Numbered from the stretch's first letter, positions 6,649 to 19,828 are shown. The stretch is DNA of 64,000 nt from Parabacteroides sp. PM6-13 (GCF_029892605.1 NZ_JARXWF010000001.1:186001-250000); one strand, 5' to 3'. The notes: generated by a model not told the origin, from the sequence alone. Numbers and translations are program-made.

Positions 6649-8790
6649 TTAATAGAAACGAACGCGATTGTCGACCACTTCCGCCTGATCAATCAGTTCC
6701 TGAACAGTCTGATAGCTAAAGCGATAAGCATTGGATCCGTTTACCGAAGCCATTTGTTCCGCTTCATTGTATTCGCCTTCAGCCTTGTTCTTCTGAACCA
6801 CTTTAATCACATACACCCCATTGTTACCAATGATCGGCTCGCTCACCTTTCCTTCGGGCAACACAGCAGCCATCGCGTTGATCTTAGGTTCTGCACCTAC
6901 GCCAGAGATACGACTGGTATTGAATCCGACAAACTTAACATCTTCTATCGTAGCGTTATTCATCGCAGCGGCGTAATCTTCCAGTGAAGAGAGATTCTTT
7001 GATTTCAGCTGTTCCGCGATAATCGCACCTTTCTTCTGTGCTCTGAGTTCATTTTCCAAGATAGGCGTAACAGAGGCCAAAGAACGATATCCTTCCGGAA
7101 TGGTTCCCAGCATAACCGCTACAACAAATTTATCATCACACTCAAAGATATCAGACATATCGCCTTTCTTTGATTGGAATGCCCAACGAACCACCTGACG
7201 AGAGTTTTTGATAAGCCCAAGGGTCTGGTCGTTCTTTCCAAGGTTGAAGTTGCTCACCAGGTTATATCCTGCTTCCTGTGCGTTTTCATCGAACTTCGCC
7301 TGCGTATTGTTCACAGAGATGTATTGATTCAAATTGTTGTACAGGTTGCTATAGGTCTGAGAGCTCGGGGAAACAGTCATGCTGATGTTTGCCACTTTGT
7401 ATTTGTCTACATTCGAGGTCTTCTCATTCACTTTCACGATATGTGTTCCGTACATAGACTTCACCACCTTGATATCGCCCGCGTTTGCAGAGAAAACAGC
7501 CGTTTTGAAGTCTTCGTTCACACCACGCAAAGCGGTAGCTTCCGTAAACCATCCCAGCAAACCACCAGCCTGAGCCGATTGGTCAACAGAGTATTGAGCA
7601 GCCAATTCAGCGAAATCACCTTTATTTTTCAAAACACCCACCAAGCTATCAGCCAAAGCAGCTGTTTGTTCATCCGTCATGCCTGCCAACATAATATGGC
7701 TCACGTTCACTGAGTCCGGTGCAACCACCTTGTCCACCAAACGGAACATACGATAGGTATTGCCAGAGAACAGCGGTCCTTCTACGTCGCCCACATTGGC
7801 AGTCGTCACAAAATGCTTCAGGTCTTCGTCACCGGTAAAGGCTGATGCAGAGAAGAAGGCATCCAGGTAAGGATTGTCAGAGTATTCATTCACCACTTCC
7901 GCTACATTCGTCGTAGAGGCAAATTCCGGTTTTACACTTTCGATCTCAGCAGATACTTTCGCAAAATCTTCTGCGCTTGGCACGATGTCTACAGCAATGT
8001 AGTTGATCACCTTCGCTTCTGTTTGTTTGTAAGTCTCTTTGCGTTGGTTATAGAGTTTTTCCAATTCACCCTTGGAAATCGTAATCGTTGAATCCGGAAT
8101 AGTAGAATAGGGCTGCATCACATAAGCGATATCGCTCGTATTGCTGTTACCTTCAAAATGATCTTTGGCATCCAATGCATTCGCAGAGATTGCCTTTGTC
8201 ATCAAACCAAGATATTTCTCTTCCAGACGTTGGCTCTTGAGGTTCTTTTCCCAGAACAACCAGAAGTTGCGCAATGACAACAGCTGTGCCTGTTGCTCTA
8301 CCGGATAATTCGCGATATTATCATCGTCGATCATCTTCAGGAAGTTCAACAGTGCCGTCTTATCAAACTGACCTGCCTCATTCATAAACATAGGCATTTG
8401 TTGAAGCATCGGTGAGATGTTCTCTCCCTGAACCATATCAAACAGTTCTTCCGGACTTACCACCATACCCAGTTTGTCGGTTTCCTCTCCTAATACCATT
8501 TCACGTACCATGGATTGAAATACGGATTCGCGCACCTGCGAGTTCAGTTCATCGGTCAGGTTAGCGTTACCCGATTGCATTTTATAGACTTCGATCATCT
8601 CGTCCATGCGTGCCTGATAATCCTGAATTGAAATTACTTCACCGTTTACAGATGCAATCTTTTCTTGAGTCTGTCGGAAATACGTTGAACCTGAGTTCAA
8701 AAAGTCACCAATGATAAAAGCAAACAATGCGACCCCTACAACAATGATAAGAAGTCCTGCTTTGCTTCTGATTTTTTCCAGCGTAGCCAT
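6649..8790 (-). CDS. SurA/PpiD-type periplasmic peptidyl-prolyl isomerase
   Basis: A 713-residue inner-membrane-anchored periplasmic folding factor. One membrane segment at about residues 11-29 follows a short cytoplasmic KIRSKAG stretch. A SurA_N-like chaperone region (about 35-180) and a long middle region come next. A parvulin (PpiC) domain lies at about 360-460, beginning VNVSHIMLAG and containing the parvulin-type GGLLGWF block. The C terminus has a further rotamase-like region. Length and layout match PpiD. It probably assists outer-membrane and secreted protein folding. It is the last member of the minus-strand run from coaX; a 102-bp gap with a TATCTTCG box (complement of 8845-8852) suggests it also has its own promoter. 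Confidence 0.85.
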   Translation of the reverse strand: MATLEKIRSKAGLLIIVVGVALFAFIIGDFLNSGSTYFRQTQEKIASVNGEVISIQDYQARMDEMIEVYKMQSGNANLTDELNSQVRESVFQSMVREMVLGEETDKLGMVVSPEELFDMVQGENISPMLQQMPMFMNEAGQFDKTALLNFLKMIDDDNIANYPVEQQAQLLSLRNFWLFWEKNLKSQRLEEKYLGLMTKAISANALDAKDHFEGNSNTSDIAYVMQPYSTIPDSTITISKGELEKLYNQRKETYKQTEAKVINYIAVDIVPSAEDFAKVSAEIESVKPEFASTTNVAEVVNEYSDNPYLDAFFSASAFTGDEDLKHFVTTANVGDVEGPLFSGNTYRMFRLVDKVVAPDSVNVSHIMLAGMTDEQTAALADSLVGVLKNKGDFAELAAQYSVDQSAQAGGLLGWFTEATALRGVNEDFKTAVFSANAGDIKVVKSMYGTHIVKVNEKTSNVDKYKVANISMTVSPSSQTYSNLYNNLNQYISVNNTQAKFDENAQEAGYNLVSNFNLGKNDQTLGLIKNSRQVVRWAFQSKKGDMSDIFECDDKFVVAVMLGTIPEGYRSLASVTPILENELRAQKKGAIIAEQLKSKNLSSLEDYAAAMNNATIEDVKFVGFNTSRISGVGAEPKINAMAAVLPEGKVSEPIIGNNGVYVIKVVQKNKAEGEYNEAEQMASVNGSNAYRFSYQTVQELIDQAEVVDNRVRFY

Positions 8791-8892
8791 GTATCTTTTA
8801 AATTATATTTTATTTATTTTATTAGTATTCTGCTTTTAAGGGTGCGAAGATACAAAAAAAAGAAAATGGAACACTATTTCTCTTCTTTTTTT

Positions 8893-10152
8893 TCATAAAA
8901 GCACCGTCATGCGCACCAGTTCAATCTTGGTAGCCGACACTTTGATGATCTTAAATGAGTATTTATCGATTACGACCGTTTCATTCAGCTTCGGAAAGTT
9001 TTGATAATGATGCAGTATGTACCCCGCCACCGTGGCATAGTCATCGGCTTCGGGTATATCCAACTGAAACATCTCATTCAACGTATCGATCTCCACCCGT
9101 CCGGAGAGCAGGTATTCGTCGTCCGACACCTTCTTCGCTATATGCGATTTAATATCGTGTTCGTCTTCGATCTCACCAAATATCTCTTCCACAATATCCT
9201 CCAGCGTCACAATGCCCGACGTACCGCCAAACTCATCGACGACCACCGCCAGACTCTTCTTATCGTGCATCAACGCCTTCATCAACTTATTAGCTGCCAT
9301 CGTTTCGGGCACGATCGATACCTCCTGAATCTGCTGCCGCCAATCGTCCGGATGCTTAAACAATTCCGACGAATGAATATAACCGACTATATCATCGATA
9401 TTCTCATTATAGACCACGATCTTCGACAGACCCGTCTCAATGAACTTCGTGCGTATGTCCTCTTCCCCCACCGTAAGGTCGCAGGCGACAATCTCTGTTC
9501 GCGGCACAATGCAGTCACGCAAACGCACCTTGGAGAAGTCTAAGGCGTTCTGAAATATCTTAACCTCCGTATCGACAGAGAGATGCTGTGGCGTCTCATC
9601 GATGGTCTGCTGGATAAAATAGTCCAGATCGACCTTTCCCAAAGTGCGATTCACCGAGGTGTTCAGATCCTTCACCCGCGCGATCCGCAAGAAGATGTAG
9701 GAGATGAAAGAGGCAAAGCGAGAGATCGGATAGAGCAAGATATACAATATCAACAGCGGAACAGCAAACAGATTCAAAGAGAAATTCGGATTCAGTTTGA
9801 ATATTGTCTTCGGGATAAACTCGCCCACAAAGAGTATCAACAGCGTAGATATAATAGACTGTATCAATACAATCAACGCCTCAGCACTCACAAAGCGGGC
9901 GATCGTTGGCTCAAGCAATATAGCCATCTGCAACCCGTAAACCACCAGGGCGATATTGTTTCCCACCAGCATGGTAGAGATAAACTGCCCGGGATTACGG
10001 TAAAAGATCTCCAGGATACGGCTCGATAAAGTCTTCCGCTCCTTATCTAATTCAAAGCGCAATTTATTAGAAGAGACAAAAGCGATCTCCATGCCTGAGA
10101 AAAAGGCAGAAAAAACAAGGGATATAATGATATAGATAAGAAGATTACTCAT
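8893..10152 (-). CDS. CNNM/CorC-type membrane protein with CBS pair
   Basis: A 419-residue protein with the hemolysin-C/CorC architecture. The N-terminal DUF21 (CNNM) membrane domain at about 1-185 has several hydrophobic helices. A CBS pair at about 205-325 follows, then a CorC_HlyC transporter-associated domain at about 335-415. Family members take part in Mg2+/Co2+ homeostasis; the Bacteroidetes gliding protein GldE is related. The ATG overlaps the end of lptC by 8 bp, indicating translational coupling. The old name hemolysin should not be taken as evidence of toxin activity. Confidence 0.85.
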   Translation of the reverse strand: MSNLLIYIIISLVFSAFFSGMEIAFVSSNKLRFELDKERKTLSSRILEIFYRNPGQFISTMLVGNNIALVVYGLQMAILLEPTIARFVSAEALIVLIQSIISTLLILFVGEFIPKTIFKLNPNFSLNLFAVPLLILYILLYPISRFASFISYIFLRIARVKDLNTSVNRTLGKVDLDYFIQQTIDETPQHLSVDTEVKIFQNALDFSKVRLRDCIVPRTEIVACDLTVGEEDIRTKFIETGLSKIVVYNENIDDIVGYIHSSELFKHPDDWRQQIQEVSIVPETMAANKLMKALMHDKKSLAVVVDEFGGTSGIVTLEDIVEEIFGEIEDEHDIKSHIAKKVSDDEYLLSGRVEIDTLNEMFQLDIPEADDYATVAGYILHHYQNFPKLNETVVIDKYSFKIIKVSATKIELVRMTVLL

Positions 10153-10888
10153 CGCGCTCCATCAAGAGTACAGGTTCTACTTTTATTTCCTTCGAGACAG
10201 GAAGCACCTGGGGCGATTCGGACGAATCGTCACCATCGGGTTCCGGAAGCGCGACCATCTCCGCTTCATCGACACGGGTCGTATCGGCAGGCTGTTCTTC
10301 CGTGACAGGCACCGATCCCGTCGGACGGCGTATCACCCAGTCGGTCATATTCTGATCAGAGGAGAAGCCGATCCCATACAGATCCAGTCCGCTCTTCTCG
10401 ACGATATGCATAAAGGCATCAGAATAGATACGTTCACCTTCCTGATCCCACCAAAGCGTGTCGGTCTCAAACCGCTCTCCGTCCAGATTGACCACCACCA
10501 CATTTCCAATGGCTTTCGAGAGGTTCTTTTCCGTCCAATGATAGGCGGTATCCGCCTCGAAGCTCGCTTGCACATTAAACAGGGTATCAAACTGCTCTAT
10601 ATAGAGCCCCTGCGGGAAATAATAAAAGGGATCCGATGCTTTGTCGAAGACAAGCATCTCGGGGCTAACCACCCGATAGCGCGTAAGCCCGGAGTCGGAT
10701 ATCAAGGAAGAGATCTCCGTCGTACGCATCGTATAGGTATTTTCCGGATCAAACTCCACCGTAACCACCTCGCCTTTATCGCGGCTACACGAAGGATAGA
10801 AAGAAAATAAAAGAAGCATAACAACCACCCCAAAGGTAGTTGTTATGCCACTATTTTTCGTTTTACAAGTAAAACGCTCGTTTGTCAT
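10145..10888 (-). CDS. lptC: LPS export ABC transporter periplasmic protein LptC
   Basis: LptC is the single-span periplasmic protein that receives LPS from the LptBFG transporter and passes it to the LptA bridge. The 247-residue protein has a hydrophobic N-terminal segment (about 18-32) ending in FYPSCS, which could be a lipobox-like signal. A beta-jellyroll type region follows at about 45-190, with residues such as LYIEQFD and ALGNVVVVN-like strands typical of the family. The acidic C-terminal tail (about 195-247) is longer than in proteobacterial LptC. It is 3 bp after the TPR gene and overlaps the CNNM gene. Confidence 0.8.
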   Translation of the reverse strand: MTNERFTCKTKNSGITTTFGVVVMLLLFSFYPSCSRDKGEVVTVEFDPENTYTMRTTEISSLISDSGLTRYRVVSPEMLVFDKASDPFYYFPQGLYIEQFDTLFNVQASFEADTAYHWTEKNLSKAIGNVVVVNLDGERFETDTLWWDQEGERIYSDAFMHIVEKSGLDLYGIGFSSDQNMTDWVIRRPTGSVPVTEEQPADTTRVDEAEMVALPEPDGDDSSESPQVLPVSKEIKVEPVLLMERDE

Positions 10889-10891
10889 TTC

Positions 10892-12259
10892 TTAACGGAT
10901 AGTCGTTGTTTCATTGATCCATCCGCCTACCTTGAATTGTTTTCCTTTCTCAATATCCGGATGCATAAATACATCTTCCGTAGAAGGAAGGTGTGCACGA
11001 TAGGTGTTGATCAAGCTGTTTGCTTCACCAGCCACTTCAGAATCCACCTGACGGGCTCTCTCGAACTTGTCGATAGCTGTGTTATAAACCACCTTCGCCA
11101 AGACTGCATCGTTCGGATAAACCGATTTAGCAGTAGCCGCATACATCTGACCGATCAGGATATAGGCCTTACCATAGCTTGGCACCTGCTCAAGCGCTTT
11201 GTTCGCATACTGACGAGCGCGAGAGTAGTTGTTCTGATTAGTCATGATCACAGCGATCATATAATAATCGTCTGCTTTAGATGCCGGATCCTCATCCAGG
11301 CTGGCAGCCTCTTCAAAATATTTGATAGCCAATTCAAAATCATTATCACGTACAGCCTGTTTAGCCAAACCTACAGCCGATTCCGCTGTCGGGTTGTTCA
11401 CGTGCATATAACGAGAAGCCGCGATATACACATCGGTATCCGTACAACGTACACGTTTCAGCAACGCCAATGTTTCCTGCAGGTATTCCATGTTTTCTTT
11501 GTTCTCCTCCACTTTCTCAGCGTACATATTCTGCAGCGTTTCGCAATCAGCAGCACCACTACCGGCAAAACCGGCATCGATACCTGTCTTGTATGTAGTC
11601 AATGTTTTAATGTCTTTCTCATTGTTTGCCGCATTAGCTGCAACCAATTGAGCATCGAAAATAGCGGTCGAACGCAGATAGTCTTCAATATACTGTGCTT
11701 TGTTGGCTTCCGGATCCTGGATCAACAGACGATGAGAAGCAAACATAAAGTAAGAAACAGCCATCGGTTCTGTCTTTTCACCATATTGGTCCAGCGCTAC
11801 CACCAGCCAGTCGCGCAGCAACTTCGGATCGACGTTTTCTCCTTTATGTTGAACATAAGACTGAGCCTTGCGAGACAAGATCCAGTCGGCACCATAACGC
11901 GCGTCATTGCCAAAATACTTAATACGCTGATCGTACACAAACATCAATTTGTTGATCAATTCTTCTTTTTGTGCCGCATCGGTCGCATTGGCAATTTGCC
12001 AGTCTACAATCTGCACACCATACAGGTATAGATTCTTATTCGAAGCCGGACATTCTGTAAAAGCAGTTGTCCAAGGCTCTAACGCATCCGCATAGTTACC
12101 TGACTTTGCATAAGGATAATACAAACTATTCGCCGTAATACAACGAATACTATCTTCTCCTGAGCCAAAAGGTGTTCCGTTATCAATTCCTTTCTGTGCA
12201 CTTGCTCCTAACACTCCCATGAAGAGCAGTGAAGCTGATAAAAATACTCGTAGTTTCAT
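10892..12259 (-). CDS. Secreted tetratricopeptide-repeat protein
   Basis: A 455-residue protein with a cleavable signal peptide (MKLRVFLSASLLFMGVLGASAQ region, cut after ASA) and TPR helices concentrated at about 300-430 (AIKYFEEAASL, ARQYANKALEQVP, AYILIGQMY). TPRs mediate protein contacts, so a periplasmic scaffold is plausible. No catalytic motif is seen. It lies 30 bp after the outer-membrane protein gene and 3 bp before lptC, which points to a role in envelope assembly; that role is inference from position only. Confidence 0.8.
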   Translation of the reverse strand: MKLRVFLSASLLFMGVLGASAQKGIDNGTPFGSGEDSIRCITANSLYYPYAKSGNYADALEPWTTAFTECPASNKNLYLYGVQIVDWQIANATDAAQKEELINKLMFVYDQRIKYFGNDARYGADWILSRKAQSYVQHKGENVDPKLLRDWLVVALDQYGEKTEPMAVSYFMFASHRLLIQDPEANKAQYIEDYLRSTAIFDAQLVAANAANNEKDIKTLTTYKTGIDAGFAGSGAADCETLQNMYAEKVEENKENMEYLQETLALLKRVRCTDTDVYIAASRYMHVNNPTAESAVGLAKQAVRDNDFELAIKYFEEAASLDEDPASKADDYYMIAVIMTNQNNYSRARQYANKALEQVPSYGKAYILIGQMYAATAKSVYPNDAVLAKVVYNTAIDKFERARQVDSEVAGEANSLINTYRAHLPSTEDVFMHPDIEKGKQFKVGGWINETTTIR

Positions 12260-12289
12260 ATCTGTTCTTTTTTTTAGATTATTCCGTTT

Positions 12290-13570
12290 TTATATTTTCC
12301 GTTTCAGGAACCACATTTCATTAAATGTAAGATTCAACGTCAAACGCAGATATTGCTCTTTCACCATCGTACGTAATTCCGGTTGTACCTTCACATATTC
12401 CAAAGAGATATTGATCAAAGAACGATTTTCATCATACGGATATCCTGTACGAACCGGAATCCCCATACCCACACTTACACCATATTCTTTAAAACCATAC
12501 CGCGTGTTCTGAATCGTTGCTTGTCGATAGGAGTTGCTGTAATGAGCTCCTGCGCGATAGCGCGATCTTTTCAATATATTCCGCTCTTGAAAGTTCGGTA
12601 TATATTCCGCGCCTAAAGCGATGCGCAACCGATTGTCAAACGAGTCATTCTTGTCAAAGAAATAGGTCGTACTCCAATCTTCATATTTCACATCAGCACC
12701 CACGGTCAACTTATTGTTTTTGGTATACGAAACACCCAAGCCTACTGAATTCGGCAAATCAAATCGTTGGTTGGAGGTCGTATCCGATTCAATATATCCT
12801 CCCGATGAGGTCGATCCTACCTGCAGTATGTTATAGGAGGTTGAATTCAATTGTTTTGCCGGCGAGTAAACAGCTCCTACAACAACTTTCTGGGTCGCGC
12901 TCAGCGGATGCGTATATTGCAAACCGAAGTCAAACTTCACATCATTCACTTTCACCCGTTGCATATTCACGCTATTCCAAGCGCTACTTTCTTGGGGAAA
13001 GGAGGATGTTTGCTGATGATCAATCTTTCCAAACAGGTAACCAACATTGGCACCTAATGCAAGACGCTTCTTCCATATATCTATTGACAAACCAACATAC
13101 ACTTCGTTTAAACCGCCTGATCCTGAAAAAACGTTACTATACGTTGCTCCTTCTGTCACAGACTCGCCAAACTCGTATCCCACAAAGGAATAGGGAAGAA
13201 TCCCTGCGCTCATGGCAATCCGTTTATGAATAGGAAATAACATCGCCAGATACTCCAGATTACCATTGTAATTGCTCTGCTTGTTCTCTCCGTCTGTATA
13301 CCACGACCGCTGCACATGGACGCCCATATCAAAGATAAAGGTCATCGAATCAACGGCTGTATAGGAAGCCGGGTTCATGGGATTCACCTGCTTTCCTGAC
13401 CTTAATCCAATACCTAATCCCCCCATAGCACGACCGGCGGCAAACGAACGATCGGCTATCTCACCATACCCAAAACGGGTATAAGGCGAATTGGTATTAT
13501 TCTGCGCCCACACCTGTAATTGAGTGACTATAAGAATACTTATAACTACTACCCTGCTAATTTTCAACAT
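12290..13570 (-). CDS. Outer-membrane beta-barrel protein, FadL/OmpP1-like
   Basis: A 426-residue protein with a signal peptide (cut after QLQVWAQ at about residue 22) and many alternating amphipathic strands rich in aromatic residues. It starts with SPYTRFGYGEI and contains glycine-rich GLGIGLRSGK-type turns, typical of Bacteroidetes long-chain-fatty-acid-transporter-like barrels. It probably sits in the outer membrane; no substrate can be assigned. Its start overlaps the coaX stop by 14 bp, and the TPR gene follows 30 bp later. Confidence 0.75.
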   Translation of the reverse strand: MLKISRVVVISILIVTQLQVWAQNNTNSPYTRFGYGEIADRSFAAGRAMGGLGIGLRSGKQVNPMNPASYTAVDSMTFIFDMGVHVQRSWYTDGENKQSNYNGNLEYLAMLFPIHKRIAMSAGILPYSFVGYEFGESVTEGATYSNVFSGSGGLNEVYVGLSIDIWKKRLALGANVGYLFGKIDHQQTSSFPQESSAWNSVNMQRVKVNDVKFDFGLQYTHPLSATQKVVVGAVYSPAKQLNSTSYNILQVGSTSSGGYIESDTTSNQRFDLPNSVGLGVSYTKNNKLTVGADVKYEDWSTTYFFDKNDSFDNRLRIALGAEYIPNFQERNILKRSRYRAGAHYSNSYRQATIQNTRYGFKEYGVSVGMGIPVRTGYPYDENRSLINISLEYVKVQPELRTMVKEQYLRLTLNLTFNEMWFLKRKI

Positions 13571-14285
13571 TATATTCTAAGATTCTATTCAAGCCTGTCA
13601 ACACTAAATTAATGTCTGCAAAGATGCGGTTTTTTAGGCGTCCCTGCAAATAAAACGAATGTCCACCTGTTAAAAAAACGAAAAGGTCGGAATATTTTGC
13701 CTGTAAAGCATCGATATAGCCATCTATTTCGTACACAAGTCCGTTGACCACTCCCGCCTGTATGGCCGCGACTGTATTCGTTGCCATCAACGGGATCTCC
13801 TCCTGTTCAGATACCAAAGGTAACTTCTTGGTATAGTGATGAAGCGCCTTAAAACGGGTTGCCATACCGGGCGAAATATTCCCTCCGACATACAGTCCCG
13901 ACGCCTCGACCAGTTCATAGGTAATTGCCGTACCGGCATCAATCACCAACAGCGTTCTTCCCGGCTGCAAGGTATAGGCTCCGACGGCAGCAGCCAGGCG
14001 ATCATTCCCCAGCGTATGCGGCGTATCGTAGCCGATCCGAATGGGGAGTGCCGTGTCCGGCGTCAACTGCAAAAGTCGCTTCAAGCGTTTCTCCAAGCAG
14101 GCCACCATACGAGCATCAATCCCTATCACAGAAGAAAGAATCCCATATGTTAGGTCATACTGCTCAAATAAGGGCGCCAGCAGCTCACAATTGAAATCCT
14201 TATACATAAAAGAGGCTTTGTTTTGCCCCTGGTCATACACAGCCACTTTGGTAGCGGTATTCCCTTGTTCAATGATCAGATTCAC
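13557..14285 (-). CDS. coaX: Type III pantothenate kinase
   Basis: CoaX phosphorylates pantothenate, the first step of coenzyme A synthesis. The start is placed at a GTG whose complement is 14283-14285, so the protein begins NLIIEQGNTATKVA after the initiator (242 residues). That gives the family's usual N terminus with the phosphate-binding DxGNT-like block, here EQGNT. The reading frame stays open 29 codons further upstream, but that part overlaps the lacZ-side terminator at 14354-14389 and encodes an atypical Cys-rich leader. LLVIDAGTAITYEL and GGNISPGMATRF are the second and third conserved blocks. Glu replaces the usual Asp in the first block, as also seen in some relatives. Confidence 0.9.
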   Translation of the reverse strand: MNLIIEQGNTATKVAVYDQGQNKASFMYKDFNCELLAPLFEQYDLTYGILSSVIGIDARMVACLEKRLKRLLQLTPDTALPIRIGYDTPHTLGNDRLAAAVGAYTLQPGRTLLVIDAGTAITYELVEASGLYVGGNISPGMATRFKALHHYTKKLPLVSEQEEIPLMATNTVAAIQAGVVNGLVYEIDGYIDALQAKYSDLFVFLTGGHSFYLQGRLKNRIFADINLVLTGLNRILEYNVEN

Positions 14286-14353
14286 TACCTTCGGAATTTT
14301 CAGCAAAGAAAAACAAATTTTGCGAAATAGACAATAGAGAGCCCCGCAGACAC

Positions 14354-14389
14354 AAAAAGAGGTCGCCCGCAATCGGAGAACCTCTTTTC
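14354..14389 (-). terminator. Intrinsic terminator after the beta-galactosidase gene
   Basis: On the minus strand, AAAAGAGGT pairs with ACCTCTTTT across a 16-nt loop and is followed by a T-run. It lies 24 nt after the lacZ-like stop codon and upstream of coaX. Confidence 0.75.
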
Positions 14390-14412
14390 TTATTTATATT
14401 ATAACGTGCTTC

Positions 14413-17580
<3,168 letters not shown>

Positions 17581-17594
17581 TCAAACAACTCGGT

Positions 17595-18761
17595 TTATTC
17601 TATCCATTTCTGCCATTTCACCTCATCGTTCCAGCCGGCTGTCACCATGGTCTCGATGAACTGCATGCCTCGCAGGCCATCGTTCACATTCGGGAAGTCG
17701 AGCATATCCCGGGTAGGCTCTTCGCCCATCAGCTTGGCCATCACGGTCAGTGTAAAGTTACGGTATATATTGGCAAAGGCTTCAATAAAGCCTTCCGGAT
17801 GTCCGGCAGGAGTACGGGTATCCCATAGGGCTTCAGGACCTAAGTAGGTATTATTGCCCACATGGATCACCTCTTCCGGCTTGTTGCCCCATTTCACGAT
17901 CAGGCGGTTCGGATCCATCTGATGCCAGTCCACTCCGCCTTTTTCTCCATAGACGCGGATGCGGATATTATTGGCTTCACCGATCGCAATCTGAGAAGCG
18001 GTCAAGGTCGCTTTTGCTCCGCCATCCAGGCGCAGGAAAGCGGCTCCGTCGTCATCGATCGGACGTCCGGGCACGAAGGTATTCAGCTCAGCACAAAGCT
18101 CCGTCACCTGTTGTCCGGTGACATATTCCGTCAGATGCCAGGCATGGGTGCCGATATCGCCAATACAGCCGGCCTTTCCCGATAGTTTCGGGTCGGTACG
18201 CCAACCGGCATTATTACCACCCTGCAATTCGATCCGCTCCGACAACCAGCCCTGTGGATACTCCACATAGATGCGGCGCAGCTTACCCAGTTCACCCTTG
18301 GCAATACGCGCCTTCATCTCTTTCACGGCCGGATAACCGGTATAGACATGAGTCAGAGCAAACACCAGACCGGTCTCTTCCACCTTGTCCTTCAACAACT
18401 TCGCCTCTTCCAGCGAGAAGGTCATCGGTTTATCGAGCACCACATGGAATCCTCTTTCCAAGGCCATCATGGCGGGTTCGAAATGAAGGTGATTAGGTGT
18501 TACGATCACGACAAAATCCATCCGTTCGTCGGCAGGCAAAGCCATCTCCTTGTCGAACATCTCCTGATACGTATTGTAAATCCTTTCTTCCGGCAGGAAG
18601 TAAGCGAGTCCGGAACTTTTATTCACCTCCGGATTGGTACTAAAACATCCGCATACTAAATCTACATGATTCTCCATTAGTGCCGCCCGGACGTGAATAG
18701 CTCCGATAAAGCCATTCTTACCACCGCCGACCATACCCATTCTTAGCTTTCTTCTCTTCAT
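17595..18761 (-). CDS. Gfo/Idh/MocA family oxidoreductase
   Basis: A 388-residue NAD(P)-dependent sugar or polyol dehydrogenase. The N-terminal Rossmann fold starts MGMVGGGKNGFIGA (about residues 8-21) and contains the family EKP-like block as LDKPMTFSLEEA (about 114-125). The substrate domain has GKAGCIGDIGTHAWHL, where the conserved Asp and His of the active site lie. There is no signal peptide. It may act on a sugar released by the adjacent beta-galactosidase, but the substrate is not deducible. Confidence 0.85.
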   Translation of the reverse strand: MKRRKLRMGMVGGGKNGFIGAIHVRAALMENHVDLVCGCFSTNPEVNKSSGLAYFLPEERIYNTYQEMFDKEMALPADERMDFVVIVTPNHLHFEPAMMALERGFHVVLDKPMTFSLEEAKLLKDKVEETGLVFALTHVYTGYPAVKEMKARIAKGELGKLRRIYVEYPQGWLSERIELQGGNNAGWRTDPKLSGKAGCIGDIGTHAWHLTEYVTGQQVTELCAELNTFVPGRPIDDDGAAFLRLDGGAKATLTASQIAIGEANNIRIRVYGEKGGVDWHQMDPNRLIVKWGNKPEEVIHVGNNTYLGPEALWDTRTPAGHPEGFIEAFANIYRNFTLTVMAKLMGEEPTRDMLDFPNVNDGLRGMQFIETMVTAGWNDEVKWQKWIE

Positions 18762-18957
18762 AACATGTTTTTCAATTAAAATATTAGACAGTAAGTTTCC
18801 GGCAAAAGAAAAAAAACCCGGAATACCCGCCTCAAAGATACCTCTTTTTTCATACCTTCCAATTGAAAGTCAAGTACAGAAAGCGTCAGAAATCGTAAAG
18901 ATATTTAAAATAGGAAGACTTGTTGTTCACAGCCTCGTACAGAAAAACGAGGTAGGT

Positions 18958-18989
18958 AAAAAAGGGAGCATACCTTTCGATACACTCCC
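18958..18989 (-). terminator. Intrinsic terminator after the small secreted protein gene
   Basis: On the minus strand, GGGAG and CTCCC form the base of a hairpin with weaker internal pairing, followed by six T residues. It lies 15 nt after the stop of the gene starting at 19528. Confidence 0.6.
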
Positions 18990-19003
18990 TATCTTTTGAA
19001 AAA

Positions 19004-19528
19004 TTATTGTACCTTCTCGAAGGTTAATTCCTTAGGGATATCAAACTCCACCGTTTTCCATCCCAGGATCATATTTACTTGCCTGTCTATTATGAGAGTC
19101 CAACGAGCCAAATTAGCATTATCCGCATCTATTATAAAATCCACATTGCCAGCTATCTCCTTTTCACTATCTTTGAAAGAAAAACGAGCTTCTTTAACGC
19201 TAGGTAATCCTTTATCTACCAAAAGAGCTTTCACACCATCTATTTCTGTCGAACGAATCACATGTCCATTCTTTTTCCAGATCATCGAACCCATCAACGA
19301 CTCTACATCGACTTTGAACAGTTCCATATAAACCATCTTTTTTACGATTGTCAATTCATAGCTATATTCACCAACTGTAGCCACCCATTCTCCTTCAAAT
19401 TGTTCGGTAGGAACAGAGAATTTTGTCCGCAAATTATTCTCCTGGCTATAGGCACTATGACCCAACCATCCTATTGTACCTAATAGGATAAGAACTGTTA
19501 TTTTTGTTATACAAATAATCTTTTTCAT
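19004..19528 (-). CDS. Small secreted protein of unknown function
   Basis: I do not recognise this 174-residue protein. It has a signal peptide (MKKIICITKITVLILLGTIG, cut after SAYSQ near residue 29), then a beta-rich domain with alternating charged and hydrophobic residues (WVATVGEYSYELTIVKKM) but no cysteines or catalytic motif. The pattern of WTLIIDRQVNMILGWKTVEF near the C terminus resembles small Bacteroidetes DUF4903/DUF4923-type lipocalin-like proteins, only loosely. It stands alone, with its own downstream terminator and a long repeat-rich spacer upstream. Confidence 0.7.
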   Translation of the reverse strand: MKKIICITKITVLILLGTIGWLGHSAYSQENNLRTKFSVPTEQFEGEWVATVGEYSYELTIVKKMVYMELFKVDVESLMGSMIWKKNGHVIRSTEIDGVKALLVDKGLPSVKEARFSFKDSEKEIAGNVDFIIDADNANLARWTLIIDRQVNMILGWKTVEFDIPKELTFEKVQ

Positions 19529-19828
19529 ATTGTTTAATTATTGCAATTTACATTCGTTACATTATTAATAGATCTCTCTGGAAACTTTTACATTACCCAT
19601 ACGTATATACTTTCCCGTAAAGCTATATATAAAACTCTTTCTTTACTATTCACATTTCACTCACATGCACGTATTTACACAAAAGTGTACAATAATACCC
19701 ATTCTTCATTATCAGCACTTTATGCAACAAACACATTGAACACACAACAGGCTCATCCGGTAAATGCGTATTAATTTCATGTAGTGTAATAATGAAGATG
19801 GGTAGGATCTTTAGATTTTGGAAATTTA

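Noticed and set aside
14286-14372. Longer N terminus for coaX
   Set aside because: The extra 29 codons overlap the upstream terminator and encode a Cys-rich stretch not seen in CoaX proteins.
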